64,000 nt of DNA, from positions 83,285 to 147,284 of the forward strand of contig NZ_VSFF01000019.1 in NCBI RefSeq assembly GCF_008085905.1, written 5' to 3'. The stretch comes from Actinomadura syzygii. Lineage in GTDB: Bacteria > Actinomycetota > Actinomycetes > Streptosporangiales > Streptosporangiaceae. The notes under the pieces are model-generated. The model saw only the letters and a list, made by a program, of their open reading frames with translations, did not search any database and was not told the DNA's origin. The translations under genes and the position numbers were made by a program. Below are positions 1 through 7,525 of the stretch, one piece after another (position 1 is the stretch's first letter; each line of letters begins with the position of its first letter).

Positions 1-268
1 CGTACTCGGACAGGTTGTCCGCGACGTCCCGGTCGGTCAGCACCTGGTAGTCCGCGACCAGCACGAACAGGTCGACGCCCGCCCGCTGGAGGCGGACGCG
101 GTTGGCGAGGGTGCCGAAGTAGTGGCCGAGGTGCAGCGGCCCGGTCGGACGGTCCCCGGTCAGGATCCGGAAGGCTCCGGGGTCGGCGGCGATGCGGTCT
201 TCGAGGATCGCGCTGCGCCGTGCGGCCGCCTCGATTGTTTCGGGGGTTTCGGGGTTGGTCGTGCCCAT
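1..268 (-). CDS. trpS: Tryptophanyl-tRNA synthetase, N-terminal part (runs off the window)
   Basis: Charges tRNA-Trp with tryptophan in the cytoplasm (class I aminoacyl-tRNA synthetase). Only the first 89 residues are present; the gene continues beyond base 1. The HIGH-type ATP-binding motif is visible as PTGPLHLGHYFGTL near residue 41, followed by a Rossmann strand (LFVLVADYQVLTDRD). The ATG at 268 is preceded by a GAGGAGAG ribosome-binding site. A long 5' leader with a Trp-containing mini-ORF and an attenuator lies upstream, as known for the auxiliary, indolmycin-resistant TrpRS of Streptomyces coelicolor. This may therefore be the inducible second TrpRS; the missing 3' part, including KMSKS, prevents assignment to a subclass. 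Confidence 0.93.
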   Translation of the reverse strand, partial: MGTTNPETPETIEAAARRSAILEDRIAADPGAFRILTGDRPTGPLHLGHYFGTLANRVRLQRAGVDLFVLVADYQVLTDRDVADNLSEY

Positions 269-358
269 GGGTGTCTCTCCTCGATCTTCGGTGGTGTCCG
301 ATGCGAGCCGCGTCCGTCCGTCCGGCCGGACCGGCCCCGGGTCGTCGAGGAAAGGGAA

Positions 359-416
359 AGGGCCGTCCGGTGGACGGCCCTGCGCGTGCGCGGTTTCGGC
401 CGTCCTAGAACGGCCG
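359..416 (-). promoter_or_regulatory. Ribosome-mediated transcription attenuator of trpS
   Basis: Read on the minus strand, four segments form mutually exclusive hairpins. Segment 1 (416-408) pairs with segment 2 (405-397), with the leader stop codon in the loop. Segment 2 can instead pair over 8 bp with segment 3 (381-372). Segment 3 pairs perfectly over 10 bp with segment 4 (368-359), loop ACC, followed by TTTCCCTTTCC. This is the classical pause / antiterminator / terminator layout: stalling at the Trp codon of the leader peptide would free segment 2 to block the terminator. Confidence 0.82.
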
Positions 417-443
417 CCAACCAAGGCACGCGGTTCGCTGCAT
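405..443 (-). CDS. trpS leader peptide, 12 aa with one Trp codon
   Basis: Encodes MQRTACLGWRPF and stops at a TAG inside the first attenuator hairpin. A -10-like TATCCT (456-451) ends 7 nt before the ATG, so the leader mRNA probably starts at the ATG and is translated leaderless. The single TGG is the ninth codon, within the ascending arm of hairpin 1. A ribosome stalled there on low charged tRNA-Trp would disrupt that hairpin. The peptide is a regulatory device rather than a functional product. Too short for homology proof; the case rests on position, Trp codon and the downstream hairpins. Confidence 0.78.
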   Translation of the reverse strand: MQRTACLGWRPF

Positions 444-496
444 GCCGTCCAGGATAGACCACGAGAAGCGGCTGCTCCTAGATAATCTGGAACGGA

Positions 497-512
497 ACCA
501 AATTGGTAACCT
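497..512 (+). promoter_or_regulatory. marR promoter and probable MarR operator
   Basis: ACCAA-A-TTGGT (497-507) is a perfect inverted repeat. It abuts the -10-like TAACCT (507-512), which ends 6 nt before the ATG at 519, suggesting leaderless transcription. An operator overlapping its own -10 is the usual MarR autoregulation arrangement; the assignment to this regulator is inference. Confidence 0.5.
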
Positions 513-518
513 GGGGGT

Positions 519-1007
519 ATGACCTCGATGGCCCCCGCCCGCACCGAGACCGACCTGTCCTTCCTGCTCGACCACACCGGACACGTTCTGCGCAGCCGCA
601 TGACGGCCGCGCTCGCCGAGATCGGGCTCACGCCGCGCATGCACTGCGTCCTGGTGCACGCGCTGGAGGAGGAGCGCACCCAGATCCAGCTCGCCGAGAT
701 CGGCGACATGGACAAGACGACGATGGTCGTGACGGTGGACGCCCTGGAGAAGGCCGGTCTGGCGGAGCGGCGGCCTTCGTCCCGGGACCGGAGGGCCAGG
801 ATCATCGCGGTCACCGAGGAGGGCGCCCGCGTGGCCGCGCGCAGCCAGCGCCTCGTGGACGGCGTCCACGAGGCGGCCCTCGGCTCTCTTCCTCCCGCCG
901 ACCGCACTGCTCTGGTCAAGGCATTGAACGCGCTCGTCAGCGGGCATCTGGCCACGCCGTCCGAGACCGCGACCCCGGCCCGCCGGGCCCGCGAGCGCGC
1001 GAAATAG
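519..1007 (+). CDS. MarR-family transcriptional regulator
   Basis: 162-residue winged-helix repressor, expected to control the adjacent efflux pump. The MarR fold is visible: N-terminal dimer helix, recognition region around residues 45-75 (QIQLAEIGDMDKTTMVVTVD), wing with the typical D-R-R-A-R-I-I motif near residue 90, then a C-terminal dimerisation helix. It reads in the same direction as the MFS transporter 74 bp downstream, with its own promoter and inverted repeat over the start. ATG 519 was chosen because TAACCT sits 6 nt upstream; ATG 528 is an alternative. Ligand unknown. Confidence 0.88.
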   Translation: MTSMAPARTETDLSFLLDHTGHVLRSRMTAALAEIGLTPRMHCVLVHALEEERTQIQLAEIGDMDKTTMVVTVDALEKAGLAERRPSSRDRRARIIAVTEEGARVAARSQRLVDGVHEAALGSLPPADRTALVKALNALVSGHLATPSETATPARRARERAK

Positions 1008-1081
1008 ATCCGTCAAGGATCGTCTGTAACAAAACTATCTGCTACGGTCTCTCCTGTTGGCTCTGACCTCAGGAGATGACC

Positions 1082-2527
1082 ATGTCCTCCGTGCTTCGAT
1101 CCCGCTGGGCGGCGCTCGGCGTGCTGTCCGCCACGATGCTGATGACCATCCTGGACGGCAGCATCGTCACCGTCGCGACCCCCGCCATCCAGGACGACCT
1201 GGGCTTCTCGCCCGCCGGGCTGAGCTGGATCATGAACGCTTACCTGATCCCGCTCGGCGGCCTGCTCCTCCTCGCCGGACGCCTCGGCGACCTCGTCGGC
1301 CGCCGGACGCTCTTCCTCGCCGGGAACGCCGTCTTCACGGTCGCGTCCGTGCTCGCCGGGGCCGCCACGACGTCTGGCCTGCTGATCGCCGCCCGCCTCT
1401 TACAGGGCGTCGGCAGCGCCCTGGCCTCCGCGGTCGTGCTCGGCATCCTCGTCACGCTGTTCACCGAACCCCGCGAACGGATCAAGGCGATCGGCATATT
1501 CAGCTTCACCGGGGCCACCGGTGCGTCCATCGGACAGGTGCTCGGCGGCGTCCTCACCGACGTGCTGAGCTGGCATTGGATCTTCCTGATCAACCTGCCG
1601 ATCGGGATCGTCACGATCCTGCTGGCGCTGCCCGCACTGCCGCGCGACCGCGGCATCGGCCGGCGTGGGGGCGCGGACATCGCGGGGGCGCTGCTCGTCA
1701 CGTCCGGGCTGATGCTCGGTATCTACACGATCGTCAAGGTCGAACGGTACGGCTGGCTCTCCACGCACACCCTCGGGTTGGGCGCGGTTTCTGTCGTCCT
1801 GCTGGCCGGATTCGTCGTCCGCCAGGCGCACGCGGCGACACCTTTGATGCCCTTGCGAATTCTGCGTTCCCGCAACGTGTCCGGGGCGTACGTCGTCCAG
1901 TTGCTCGCGTTCTCGGCGATGTTCTCGTTCCAGGTCATAGTCGCGCTCTACATGCAGATAGTCCTCGGCTACGACGCGCTGAAGACGGGCCTTGCGATGC
2001 TCCCGGCCGCCGTTGCCATCGGCGTCGTGTCGTTGTTCGTCTCGGCGCGGCTGTCGAACCGATTCGGTGAACGCCTCGTTCTGATGGCCGGGCTCGTCCT
2101 TCTGGTCGGCGCGATGGCCTGGCTTACGACCGTACCCGTCAACGCCGACTATGCCACCGACCTTCTCCCCGTGTTCGTCCTGATCGCCGGGGCGGGGCTC
2201 GTCCTGCCGTCGCTGACCGGGCTCGGCATGTCCAGCGCCCGTCCGGACGACGCCGGGCTCGCGTCCGGGCTGTTCAACACCGTCCAGCAGGTCGGAATGG
2301 CGCTGGGCGTGGCCGTCCTGACGACGCTTGCCGCCTCCCGCACCGCCGACCTCCGCGCCACCGGCCAAGACGAGCCCACCGCGCTAACCGGTGGCTACCA
2401 CCTGGCGTTCGCGGTATCCGCATCCCTGCTGGTGGCGGCGCTGCTGGTGTCACTGCTCGTCCTGCGCCGTCCGAAGCCCACGTCGCCCGCCACCGCGCCG
2501 ACGGAGACCGTCCCCACCAACGTCTGA
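1082..2527 (+). CDS. DHA2-family MFS drug:proton antiporter
   Basis: 481-residue, about 14-helix major facilitator transporter of the EmrB/QacA (DHA2) type, inner membrane, probably exporting toxic organic compounds by proton antiport. Family marks: helix 1 motif LDGSIVTVATPAIQDDLG, loop 2-3 motif GRLGDLVGRRTLFL, motif C-like GxxxGPxxGG equivalent in helix 5 (GATGASIGQVLGG). Start ATG 1082 has AGGAG (1071-1075) at 6 nt; ATG 1076 is too close to that site. Preceded by a marR regulator and followed 11 bp later by a PPOX-fold protein, so likely one MarR-controlled efflux cassette. Substrate not predictable. Confidence 0.92.
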   Translation: MSSVLRSRWAALGVLSATMLMTILDGSIVTVATPAIQDDLGFSPAGLSWIMNAYLIPLGGLLLLAGRLGDLVGRRTLFLAGNAVFTVASVLAGAATTSGLLIAARLLQGVGSALASAVVLGILVTLFTEPRERIKAIGIFSFTGATGASIGQVLGGVLTDVLSWHWIFLINLPIGIVTILLALPALPRDRGIGRRGGADIAGALLVTSGLMLGIYTIVKVERYGWLSTHTLGLGAVSVVLLAGFVVRQAHAATPLMPLRILRSRNVSGAYVVQLLAFSAMFSFQVIVALYMQIVLGYDALKTGLAMLPAAVAIGVVSLFVSARLSNRFGERLVLMAGLVLLVGAMAWLTTVPVNADYATDLLPVFVLIAGAGLVLPSLTGLGMSSARPDDAGLASGLFNTVQQVGMALGVAVLTTLAASRTADLRATGQDEPTALTGGYHLAFAVSASLLVAALLVSLLVLRRPKPTSPATAPTETVPTNV

Positions 2528-2538
2528 AGGGAACCGCA

Positions 2539-3009
2539 ATGTCGACCGAATACGGCCCCGGACAGGGCCCCGGCCCCAAACCGATCAACGACGACGACCT
2601 CAGCCGCCTCCTGGGCGAACAGCAATTCGCCGTCCTGGCGCTGAACAAACCAAACGGCCACCCGCACCTTTCAACCGTCGTTTACACCTGGGACCCGATC
2701 GAGCGCATCGCCCGCATCTCCACAACGGCGGGACGCGCCAAGGTGAACCACATCCGCAACAACCCACGCGCGGCCCTCCACGCGACCACCCCCGACCACC
2801 TCTCCTTCGCAGTAGCCGAGGCCACCGCAGAGTTGTCCCCGGTAAGCCAAACCCCAGGCGACGCAACCGGCCAAGAACTCCTCTCAATGACCCCAGGCTT
2901 CAAGTCCCCAGCCGACGAACAAGCCTTCCTGGAACAAATGACAAAAGACAATCGCCTAGTAATCCGTCTACACACAACCCGCCTCTACGGAATATCTCTA
3001 TCCACCTAA
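2539..3009 (+). CDS. PPOX-class split beta-barrel (F420/FMN-dependent) oxidoreductase
   Basis: 156-residue protein of the pyridoxamine-phosphate-oxidase-like fold. Typical elements: N-terminal LLGEQQFAVLALNKPNG strand-turn, HPHLSTVVYTWD, and RAKVNHIRNNPRAAL, the phosphate/cofactor-binding segment seen in F420-dependent PPOX proteins of actinobacteria. AAGGGAA lies 6 nt before ATG 2539, and the gene follows the MFS pump by 11 bp, so co-transcription is likely. It may detoxify the compound exported by the pump (inference). The 3' third uses unusually many A/T-ending codons for this genome. Confidence 0.82.
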   Translation: MSTEYGPGQGPGPKPINDDDLSRLLGEQQFAVLALNKPNGHPHLSTVVYTWDPIERIARISTTAGRAKVNHIRNNPRAALHATTPDHLSFAVAEATAELSPVSQTPGDATGQELLSMTPGFKSPADEQAFLEQMTKDNRLVIRLHTTRLYGISLST

Positions 3010-3711
3010 TCAATAAGGGCCGCTCAAACAACAGAACAGAGAGGCGCAAGGGCTCGACGGCAGACGCGCGCCGGTAGGGGCCAGTCGAGGCCCTCGACAC
3101 CGCTCATCCCGATCGCGCCGCCCAACCGAGCCGCGCGGAGGGAAAGTGTCGCCCGCCGGGGCACCACAAGACATGCGGCGAGACAAGCGACCCCAAGCGA
3201 GTACGTACACCGACGTGCAGAAGGCACCCAAGGCTGCGCAGGAGTCCTGAGCCTGAGGCCGAGCGCAGGCTTGGGCAGGAGGCAGGCTCAGAACACGAGG
3301 CAGGCTCAGAACACGAGGCCTAACCGCGAGACGGGTCGGGGTGCGGGCCTGAGGGCAGAAGGCAGCCTGGGGCCTGAGCGCAGGGCTTGAGCACGGGACC
3401 TGAGCAGGAGGCAGGGGCCAGAGCACGAGACCTAAGCGCGGGACGCGGGGTTGGGGTGCAGGGCCTGAGCGCAAGGGGCAGCCTGGGGCCTGAGCACGGG
3501 GCAGGGCGTGACCCCAGGGCCCACGCGCGGGTTTGGGGCCTGAGTAGTGGCGCGGTCGGAGCGTGGACCTGAGGGCGGTGCGTCTAGGGCGTGCGGGGCG
3601 CACGTGGCCGGGGGACGTGCGTTACGGAGTGGGGGCCGCGTGTGGGACGGGGGTTTATTGGGATTGGGGGGGGCGCTGGCTAGGGGTGGTGGTCCCGGCG
3701 CGAGGTGGTGG
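3010..3711. repeat. 702-bp intergenic region of GC-rich degenerate repeats
   Basis: No convincing gene; reading frames here are skewed, repetitive and lack ribosome-binding sites. It contains a tandem 18-bp duplication (3280-3297 and 3298-3315, unit AGGCAGGCTCAGAACACG), two copies of a 19-bp block beginning GGCAGCCTGGGGCCTGAGC (from 3361 and about 3477), and many copies of the word CCTGAGCGC/CCTGAGCAC. The region lies between two convergent operons. Related words recur at 9752-9889 and 16200-16370. Confidence 0.6.
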
Positions 3712-4620
3712 TCAGTGGGGGAGGACGAGAAGGATCAAGGGGACGGCGGCGATGACGGGGACGGCGACCGTGGCGGCGAGGCGAGTAGTGCGGGGGAGCG
3801 GTTCGGGCTCCAGCAGCCGGTTCACCCGCGCCATCACCGGAATGTTGCCGTGGGACGCGACGCCGAGCGTGCCGGACGGTGCGGCGGCCGGGCGGGCGGC
3901 GGCGAACCGGAGCAGCGCCGTCGCCAGCTCGCGCGCCGGACGTCCGTGCCGGGCCCGATCGTCGGCCGCCATCTCGATCAGCAGCTCCACCGCGTCCAGG
4001 CAGCGTCCGACCAGGCGGAACTGGGGGAACACCTGGCGCAGGGACGTGAACGGCAGCAGCACCAGGTCATGCCGCTCGCGGGCGTGGGCGCGCTCGTGCG
4101 CGAGCACGGCGGCCAGCTCACCGCGGTCGAGCAGCTCCAGCGTCCCGGCGCTGACGACCACCTTGGACGAGCGGACGCCCGGCACGCAGTACGCCGCCGC
4201 GCCAGGGTGGTCGAGGACGAGCGTCCCCGGCACGGCCGAGTCGCGGCGCGACACCAGTGCGAGCAGCGCCCGGTGTCGTCGCCTCGCCCGCACGACGCGG
4301 ACCACCGCGTACATCAGCATCACCAGCAGCACGGCGGTCAGGCTGATCGCGGCGAGCAGCGCGGCCACCTGCACCGCGTTGAGCCGGGCGGCCTGGTCGT
4401 CGTACAGGCCGGGCAGTCCGCCGAGGACGCCCTTCCCGTACGGGAGTAGCGCGAGGCCGAGCAGCGCGCCGATCGTGGCGACGCCCCAGCACAGCCCGAG
4501 GGCCTGCCAGAGCGCGATCCCGAGCCGCGGGGTCCGCCACGTCCAGCTGGCTTGGGACAGCAGGTGCGCCCCGCCGACGGTCCCCAGGGAGATCAATGCG
4601 AGCAGGGCGGTGCCCGTCAT
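3712..4620 (-). CDS. M56-family (BlaR1-like) membrane metallopeptidase
   Basis: 302-residue membrane protein with four predicted helices, cytosolic zinc-peptidase domain and a zinc motif HERAHARERHD near residues 195-205 (HExxH). BlaR1/MecR1 proteins sense cell-wall stress or beta-lactams and inactivate the BlaI repressor; this short actinobacterial form lacks the extracellular penicillin-binding sensor, so its signal is unknown. Its ATG at 4620 overlaps the stop of the BlaI gene by four bases (ATGA), indicating translational coupling and a functional repressor-protease pair. Confidence 0.88.
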   Translation of the reverse strand: MTGTALLALISLGTVGGAHLLSQASWTWRTPRLGIALWQALGLCWGVATIGALLGLALLPYGKGVLGGLPGLYDDQAARLNAVQVAALLAAISLTAVLLVMLMYAVVRVVRARRRHRALLALVSRRDSAVPGTLVLDHPGAAAYCVPGVRSSKVVVSAGTLELLDRGELAAVLAHERAHARERHDLVLLPFTSLRQVFPQFRLVGRCLDAVELLIEMAADDRARHGRPARELATALLRFAAARPAAAPSGTLGVASHGNIPVMARVNRLLEPEPLPRTTRLAATVAVPVIAAVPLILLVLPH

Positions 4621-5000
4621 GCCGGAGGTTCCTTACTTGTGATGCCGGCCAGCGCCTGACGGATCACGTCGATCTCGTCCTCCGAGACGGAGCGCACGAA
4701 ATGGGCCAGCGCGGCGTCTCGGTCGCCGGTCTCGGCCAGAGCGCCCAGCATCAGCTCCGTGACATAGCCTTCCCGGCTCGCGACCGGATGGTAGCGCCAG
4801 GCGCGACCGTCCCGTTCACGCTCCAAGAAGCCCTTCTTGGCGAGCCTGTCCAGCACCGTCATGACAGTAGTGTGCGCCAGGTCGCGGTCGCCCGCGAGCG
4901 CACGGCTGACATCACGCGCGGTCGCCGCGGGGTGACCGGCGTCCTCCCGCGCCCAGAGGACCTCCATGACCGTGCGTTCGAGCTCTCCCAGACCTTTCAC
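4617..5000 (-). CDS. BlaI/MecI-family transcriptional repressor
   Basis: 127-residue winged-helix repressor. Recognisable: LGELERTVMEVLWA N-terminus, recognition helix AHTTVMTVLDRLAKKGFLERERDGRAW (shown in parts, residues 43-68), and a C-terminal dimer helix that is the normal cleavage target. GTG start at 5000, with TAATCT (5013-5008) ending 7 nt upstream, so probably leaderless. A palindrome GGTAGTACTACC at 5042-5053 is a candidate operator. Forms an operon with the M56 protease. Confidence 0.9.
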   Translation of the reverse strand: MKGLGELERTVMEVLWAREDAGHPAATARDVSRALAGDRDLAHTTVMTVLDRLAKKGFLERERDGRAWRYHPVASREGYVTELMLGALAETGDRDAALAHFVRSVSEDEIDVIRQALAGITSKEPPA

Positions 5001-5038
5001 GGCACCCAGATTATCCGAGGGTCCGGACAGTGACCACG

Positions 5039-6250
5039 TCAGGTAGTACTACCGCCGGTAGAGGGCCCCACAAGCCCCAGCTCGTAGGCGATGATCACGA
5101 GCTGGACGCGGTCGCGTGCGTCCAGCTTGGTGAGCAACCGCGCCACATGCGCCTTCGAGGTAGCCGGGCTGATGAACAGCTCCTTGGCAATCTCCTGGTT
5201 GGACCTCCCACGCCCGACCAGAATCAACACCTCCCTCTCCCGCTCCGTGATCCCTTCGACCCGCCCCACCGAAGCCCCCGCCACCGACACCCGCACGCCC
5301 CTCTGCGCAGAAGCACCTCCCCGCTCGACGTCACTCCCCTCCAGACGCCCCTGTCCAGACCTCTCCGCAGGCGCGGAACCCTGTGCCGACATCTCCGCGC
5401 CCCCACCCCCCTGCGAAGACGGCGACACCTCCGCGGACGCCCGTCCACCCCCGTCCCCAGGCACCCGCCCAACCTCCGACACCTGCCCAGACGACCGCGC
5501 GGACGGCGCCTGCCCGGATGCCCGCGCGGGCGGCACTTGCCCAGCCGACTGTGCGGGCGGTGTCCGCTCTGACGTTCGCGCGGACGGCGTCTGTCCGGAC
5601 GGCTGTGTGGGCGGTGCTTGCCCCGATGTTCGCGTGGACCCCGTCTGCCCAGAAGTGCGGGCAGACGGGGTCTGCCCAGAGGTTTGCGGGGGCGTCGGCC
5701 TTGCGGGTGCCGTCTGGCGGCCGACCGTTGGGGATTGCGCGGGGTTTCTTGCTGGCGGCTCTGAAGATGTAGGCGGTTGCGGACCGGGTTGGGTGGGACG
5801 TGCGGCGAACTCTGCGATCAGTCGGCGGGTGACGCTCGGCGCGATCAAGGCGTCCCCCTTCGCGACCACGCGGATCGCGGAAAGGATCTCCTCCAGCGCC
5901 ATGTCTTTGACCAGGAACCCGCTGGCCCCCGCCCGCAGCGAGCCGTACACGTACTCGTCGTCGTCGAACGTGGTCAGCATGAGGACGTGCACCTCCCTGG
6001 CCCGTTCGGTGATCCGCCGAGTGGCCTCGATGCCGTCCATGTCGGGCATGCGGATGTCCATCACGACCACGTCGGGACGGGCCTCCTCCACCAGCCGGAC
6101 GGCCTCGGCCCCCGTCCCCGCCTCCCCGGCTATCTCCAGGTCGGGCGTATCCGCCACCAGCACCCGCAGCCCGGCGCGGATCAGCGGCTGGTCGTCCGCC
6201 AGCACGATTCGGATCGGGACGGCCGCCGAGGCCCCCGCCGACGCCGTCAC
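5039..6250 (-). CDS. NarL/LuxR-family response regulator with giant repetitive linker
   Basis: 403-residue regulator. Receiver domain at about residues 13-140 with D19-D20, phospho-acceptor D65 (VVVMDIRMPDMDG) and the conserved lysine in GFLVKD. LuxR-type helix-turn-helix at about 330-395 (ITEREREVLILVGRG, NQEIAKELFISPATSKAHV). Between them is a linker of about 175 residues, instead of the usual 10-20, containing seven-plus 9-residue repeats of the pattern TSGQTPSAR, then Gly/Ser/Glu-rich sequence. GTG start at 6250 overlaps the kinase stop (GTGA). Regulates unknown targets together with the kinase. Confidence 0.9.
   Translation of the reverse strand: MTASAGASAAVPIRIVLADDQPLIRAGLRVLVADTPDLEIAGEAGTGAEAVRLVEEARPDVVVMDIRMPDMDGIEATRRITERAREVHVLMLTTFDDDEYVYGSLRAGASGFLVKDMALEEILSAIRVVAKGDALIAPSVTRRLIAEFAARPTQPGPQPPTSSEPPARNPAQSPTVGRQTAPARPTPPQTSGQTPSARTSGQTGSTRTSGQAPPTQPSGQTPSARTSERTPPAQSAGQVPPARASGQAPSARSSGQVSEVGRVPGDGGGRASAEVSPSSQGGGGAEMSAQGSAPAERSGQGRLEGSDVERGGASAQRGVRVSVAGASVGRVEGITEREREVLILVGRGRSNQEIAKELFISPATSKAHVARLLTKLDARDRVQLVIIAYELGLVGPSTGGSTT
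5042..5053. promoter_or_regulatory. Candidate BlaI operator (12-bp palindrome)
   Basis: GGTAGTACTACC is a perfect palindrome containing TACTAC/GTAGTA half sites like those of characterised BlaI operators. It lies just upstream of the inferred -35 region of the BlaI gene but inside the last codons (GGSTT) of the upstream response-regulator gene. Confidence 0.45.
5480..5683 (-). repeat. 27-bp coding repeats in the response-regulator linker
   Basis: About seven in-frame copies of a 27-bp unit encode nine-residue repeats such as TSGQTPSAR, TSGQTGSTR, PSGQTPSAR and ASGQAPSAR. The repeats are rich in Ser, Thr, Gln, Pro and Arg and look disordered. Confidence 0.8.
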
Positions 6251-7386
6251 TGGACCGTGGCGGGGACGGGGATGGCCGCCGCCACCCGGAAACCGCCGCC
6301 ACGACGTGGTCCGGCCGTGAACCCGCCGTGGAGCAGGCTGACGCGTTCTCGCATGCCCGCGATGCCGTAACCGGCGCCGACCACGCCGCCCCGCCCCTCG
6401 TCGTCTATCTCGATGGCCAGATCCTTGTCTCGGTAAGTGATGGTCACGCGGCACTGGTCGGTGTCCGCGTGCCGGACGACGTTCGTGACCGCCTCCTGGA
6501 CGATCCGGTACGCGGACAGGTCGACGTCCGGCGGCAAGGGTCTTCGTTCGCCGAACCAGCGGAGTTCGACGCGGACGCCCGCGTCCTCCGTAGCGCGGAC
6601 GAGGGAGTCCAGGTCGCCGAGGCCGGGTGTCGGGCCGAGCGGCGCCGCCTCGGGGGCGTCCTTGCGGAGGGCGGTGACCATGCGGCGCAGCCCCGCGAGG
6701 GTGTCGCGGCTGGTGACCTCGATGGCGTCCAGCGCGTTGCGCGCCGCCGCCGGCTGCGTGTCGATGACCCGTCCACCGACCCCCGCCTGGATGGCGATGA
6801 TGCCGATGCTGTGCGCGACCATGTCGTGCAGCTCGCGCGCGATCCGGAGCCGTTCGGCGGCGACGGCCTGCGCCAGCGCCTGCTCGCGCATCGCCACCGC
6901 GTGTGTGCGCCGGACCTGGATCGAGTTCCCCAGCAGCCAGGTCACGCTGGCCGCCAGGAGCATCGTTGTGATCAAGAAGTCGTTGATGTGCAGGAACGAC
7001 ATGACCGCCAGGAACTGGACTCCGAGCGTGACCCCGAAGACGGTGACCGAGACTCTGTGTGGGCGGGCGGCCGCGATGTAGCCGACGCCGAGATCGGTAA
7101 GCATGATCAGCAGGGCGGCGACGGTCCCGTTATGCATCTGGAGGAGGCCCCAGGTCCAGGCGAAGAGCACAATTGCCTGCACCTTGAGCGGGTGGCGGAT
7201 CATCAGTACCGCGAGCAGGACCGTGAGCGTGGCCGCGAAGACCATCTCCGCCGTCACGTAACCATTACGGCGGCTGAGCAGCGCCAGGAAGACGAAGAAC
7301 GGGTAGAGGACGGCCCCGGACCACGCCAGCGCCGTCCACGCGGCATGGCGCGCTCGGGCTGTGCGGCTCAGCGGCAGGGCGGACAT
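6247..7386 (-). CDS. Two-component sensor histidine kinase (HisKA_3 type)
   Basis: 379-residue inner-membrane kinase. About five or six N-terminal hydrophobic helices (residues 10-155) lack a large extracytoplasmic loop, suggesting intramembrane sensing. The DHp region carries LRIARELHDMVAHSIG (phospho-acceptor His in ELHD), and the ATPase domain has YRIVQEAVTNVVRHA (N box) and IDDEGRGG / GIAGMRERV (G boxes). ATG 7386 was chosen as it begins just before helix 1; an upstream ATG at 7422 would add 12 residues. Overlaps the response regulator by four bases. Confidence 0.92.
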   Translation of the reverse strand: MSALPLSRTARARHAAWTALAWSGAVLYPFFVFLALLSRRNGYVTAEMVFAATLTVLLAVLMIRHPLKVQAIVLFAWTWGLLQMHNGTVAALLIMLTDLGVGYIAAARPHRVSVTVFGVTLGVQFLAVMSFLHINDFLITTMLLAASVTWLLGNSIQVRRTHAVAMREQALAQAVAAERLRIARELHDMVAHSIGIIAIQAGVGGRVIDTQPAAARNALDAIEVTSRDTLAGLRRMVTALRKDAPEAAPLGPTPGLGDLDSLVRATEDAGVRVELRWFGERRPLPPDVDLSAYRIVQEAVTNVVRHADTDQCRVTITYRDKDLAIEIDDEGRGGVVGAGYGIAGMRERVSLLHGGFTAGPRRGGGFRVAAAIPVPATVQ

Positions 7387-7422
7387 GCGGCGATCGTAAC
7401 CGCCGGGCTGCGGCCCGCACAT

Positions 7423-7450
7423 TAGCCTGCAGGCTTAATCCTGGAGGCTA
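7423..7450. promoter_or_regulatory. Inverted repeat upstream of the kinase operon
   Basis: TAGCCTGCAGG (7423-7433) and CCTGGAGGCTA (7440-7450) form an 11-bp inverted repeat with one mismatch and a 6-nt spacer; within it AGCCTGCAGGCT (7424-7435) is a perfect 12-bp palindrome. It sits 37 bp before the kinase start, in the divergent interval with the GT87 gene, and may be the site of the cognate response regulator. Confidence 0.45.
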
Positions 7451-7525
7451 CAACCGTCCGCCGTTCGGAGATGTAGCCCGTAGCCCAATGCGGCGAGGCA
7501 TCGACCGCGGCCAGCGTTGTTCGGC

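Noticed and set aside
1400..2368. Long open frame on the minus strand through the MFS gene
   Set aside because: It runs antisense through a clear transporter, gives a Gly/Arg/Asp-rich low-complexity protein and has no ribosome-binding site; high GC content makes antisense frames open by chance.
3547..4642. Plus-strand frames of 300 and 359 codons opposite the M56 gene
   Set aside because: The M56 and BlaI genes on the other strand are convincing and overlap in operon style; these frames are Arg/Ser-rich shadows.
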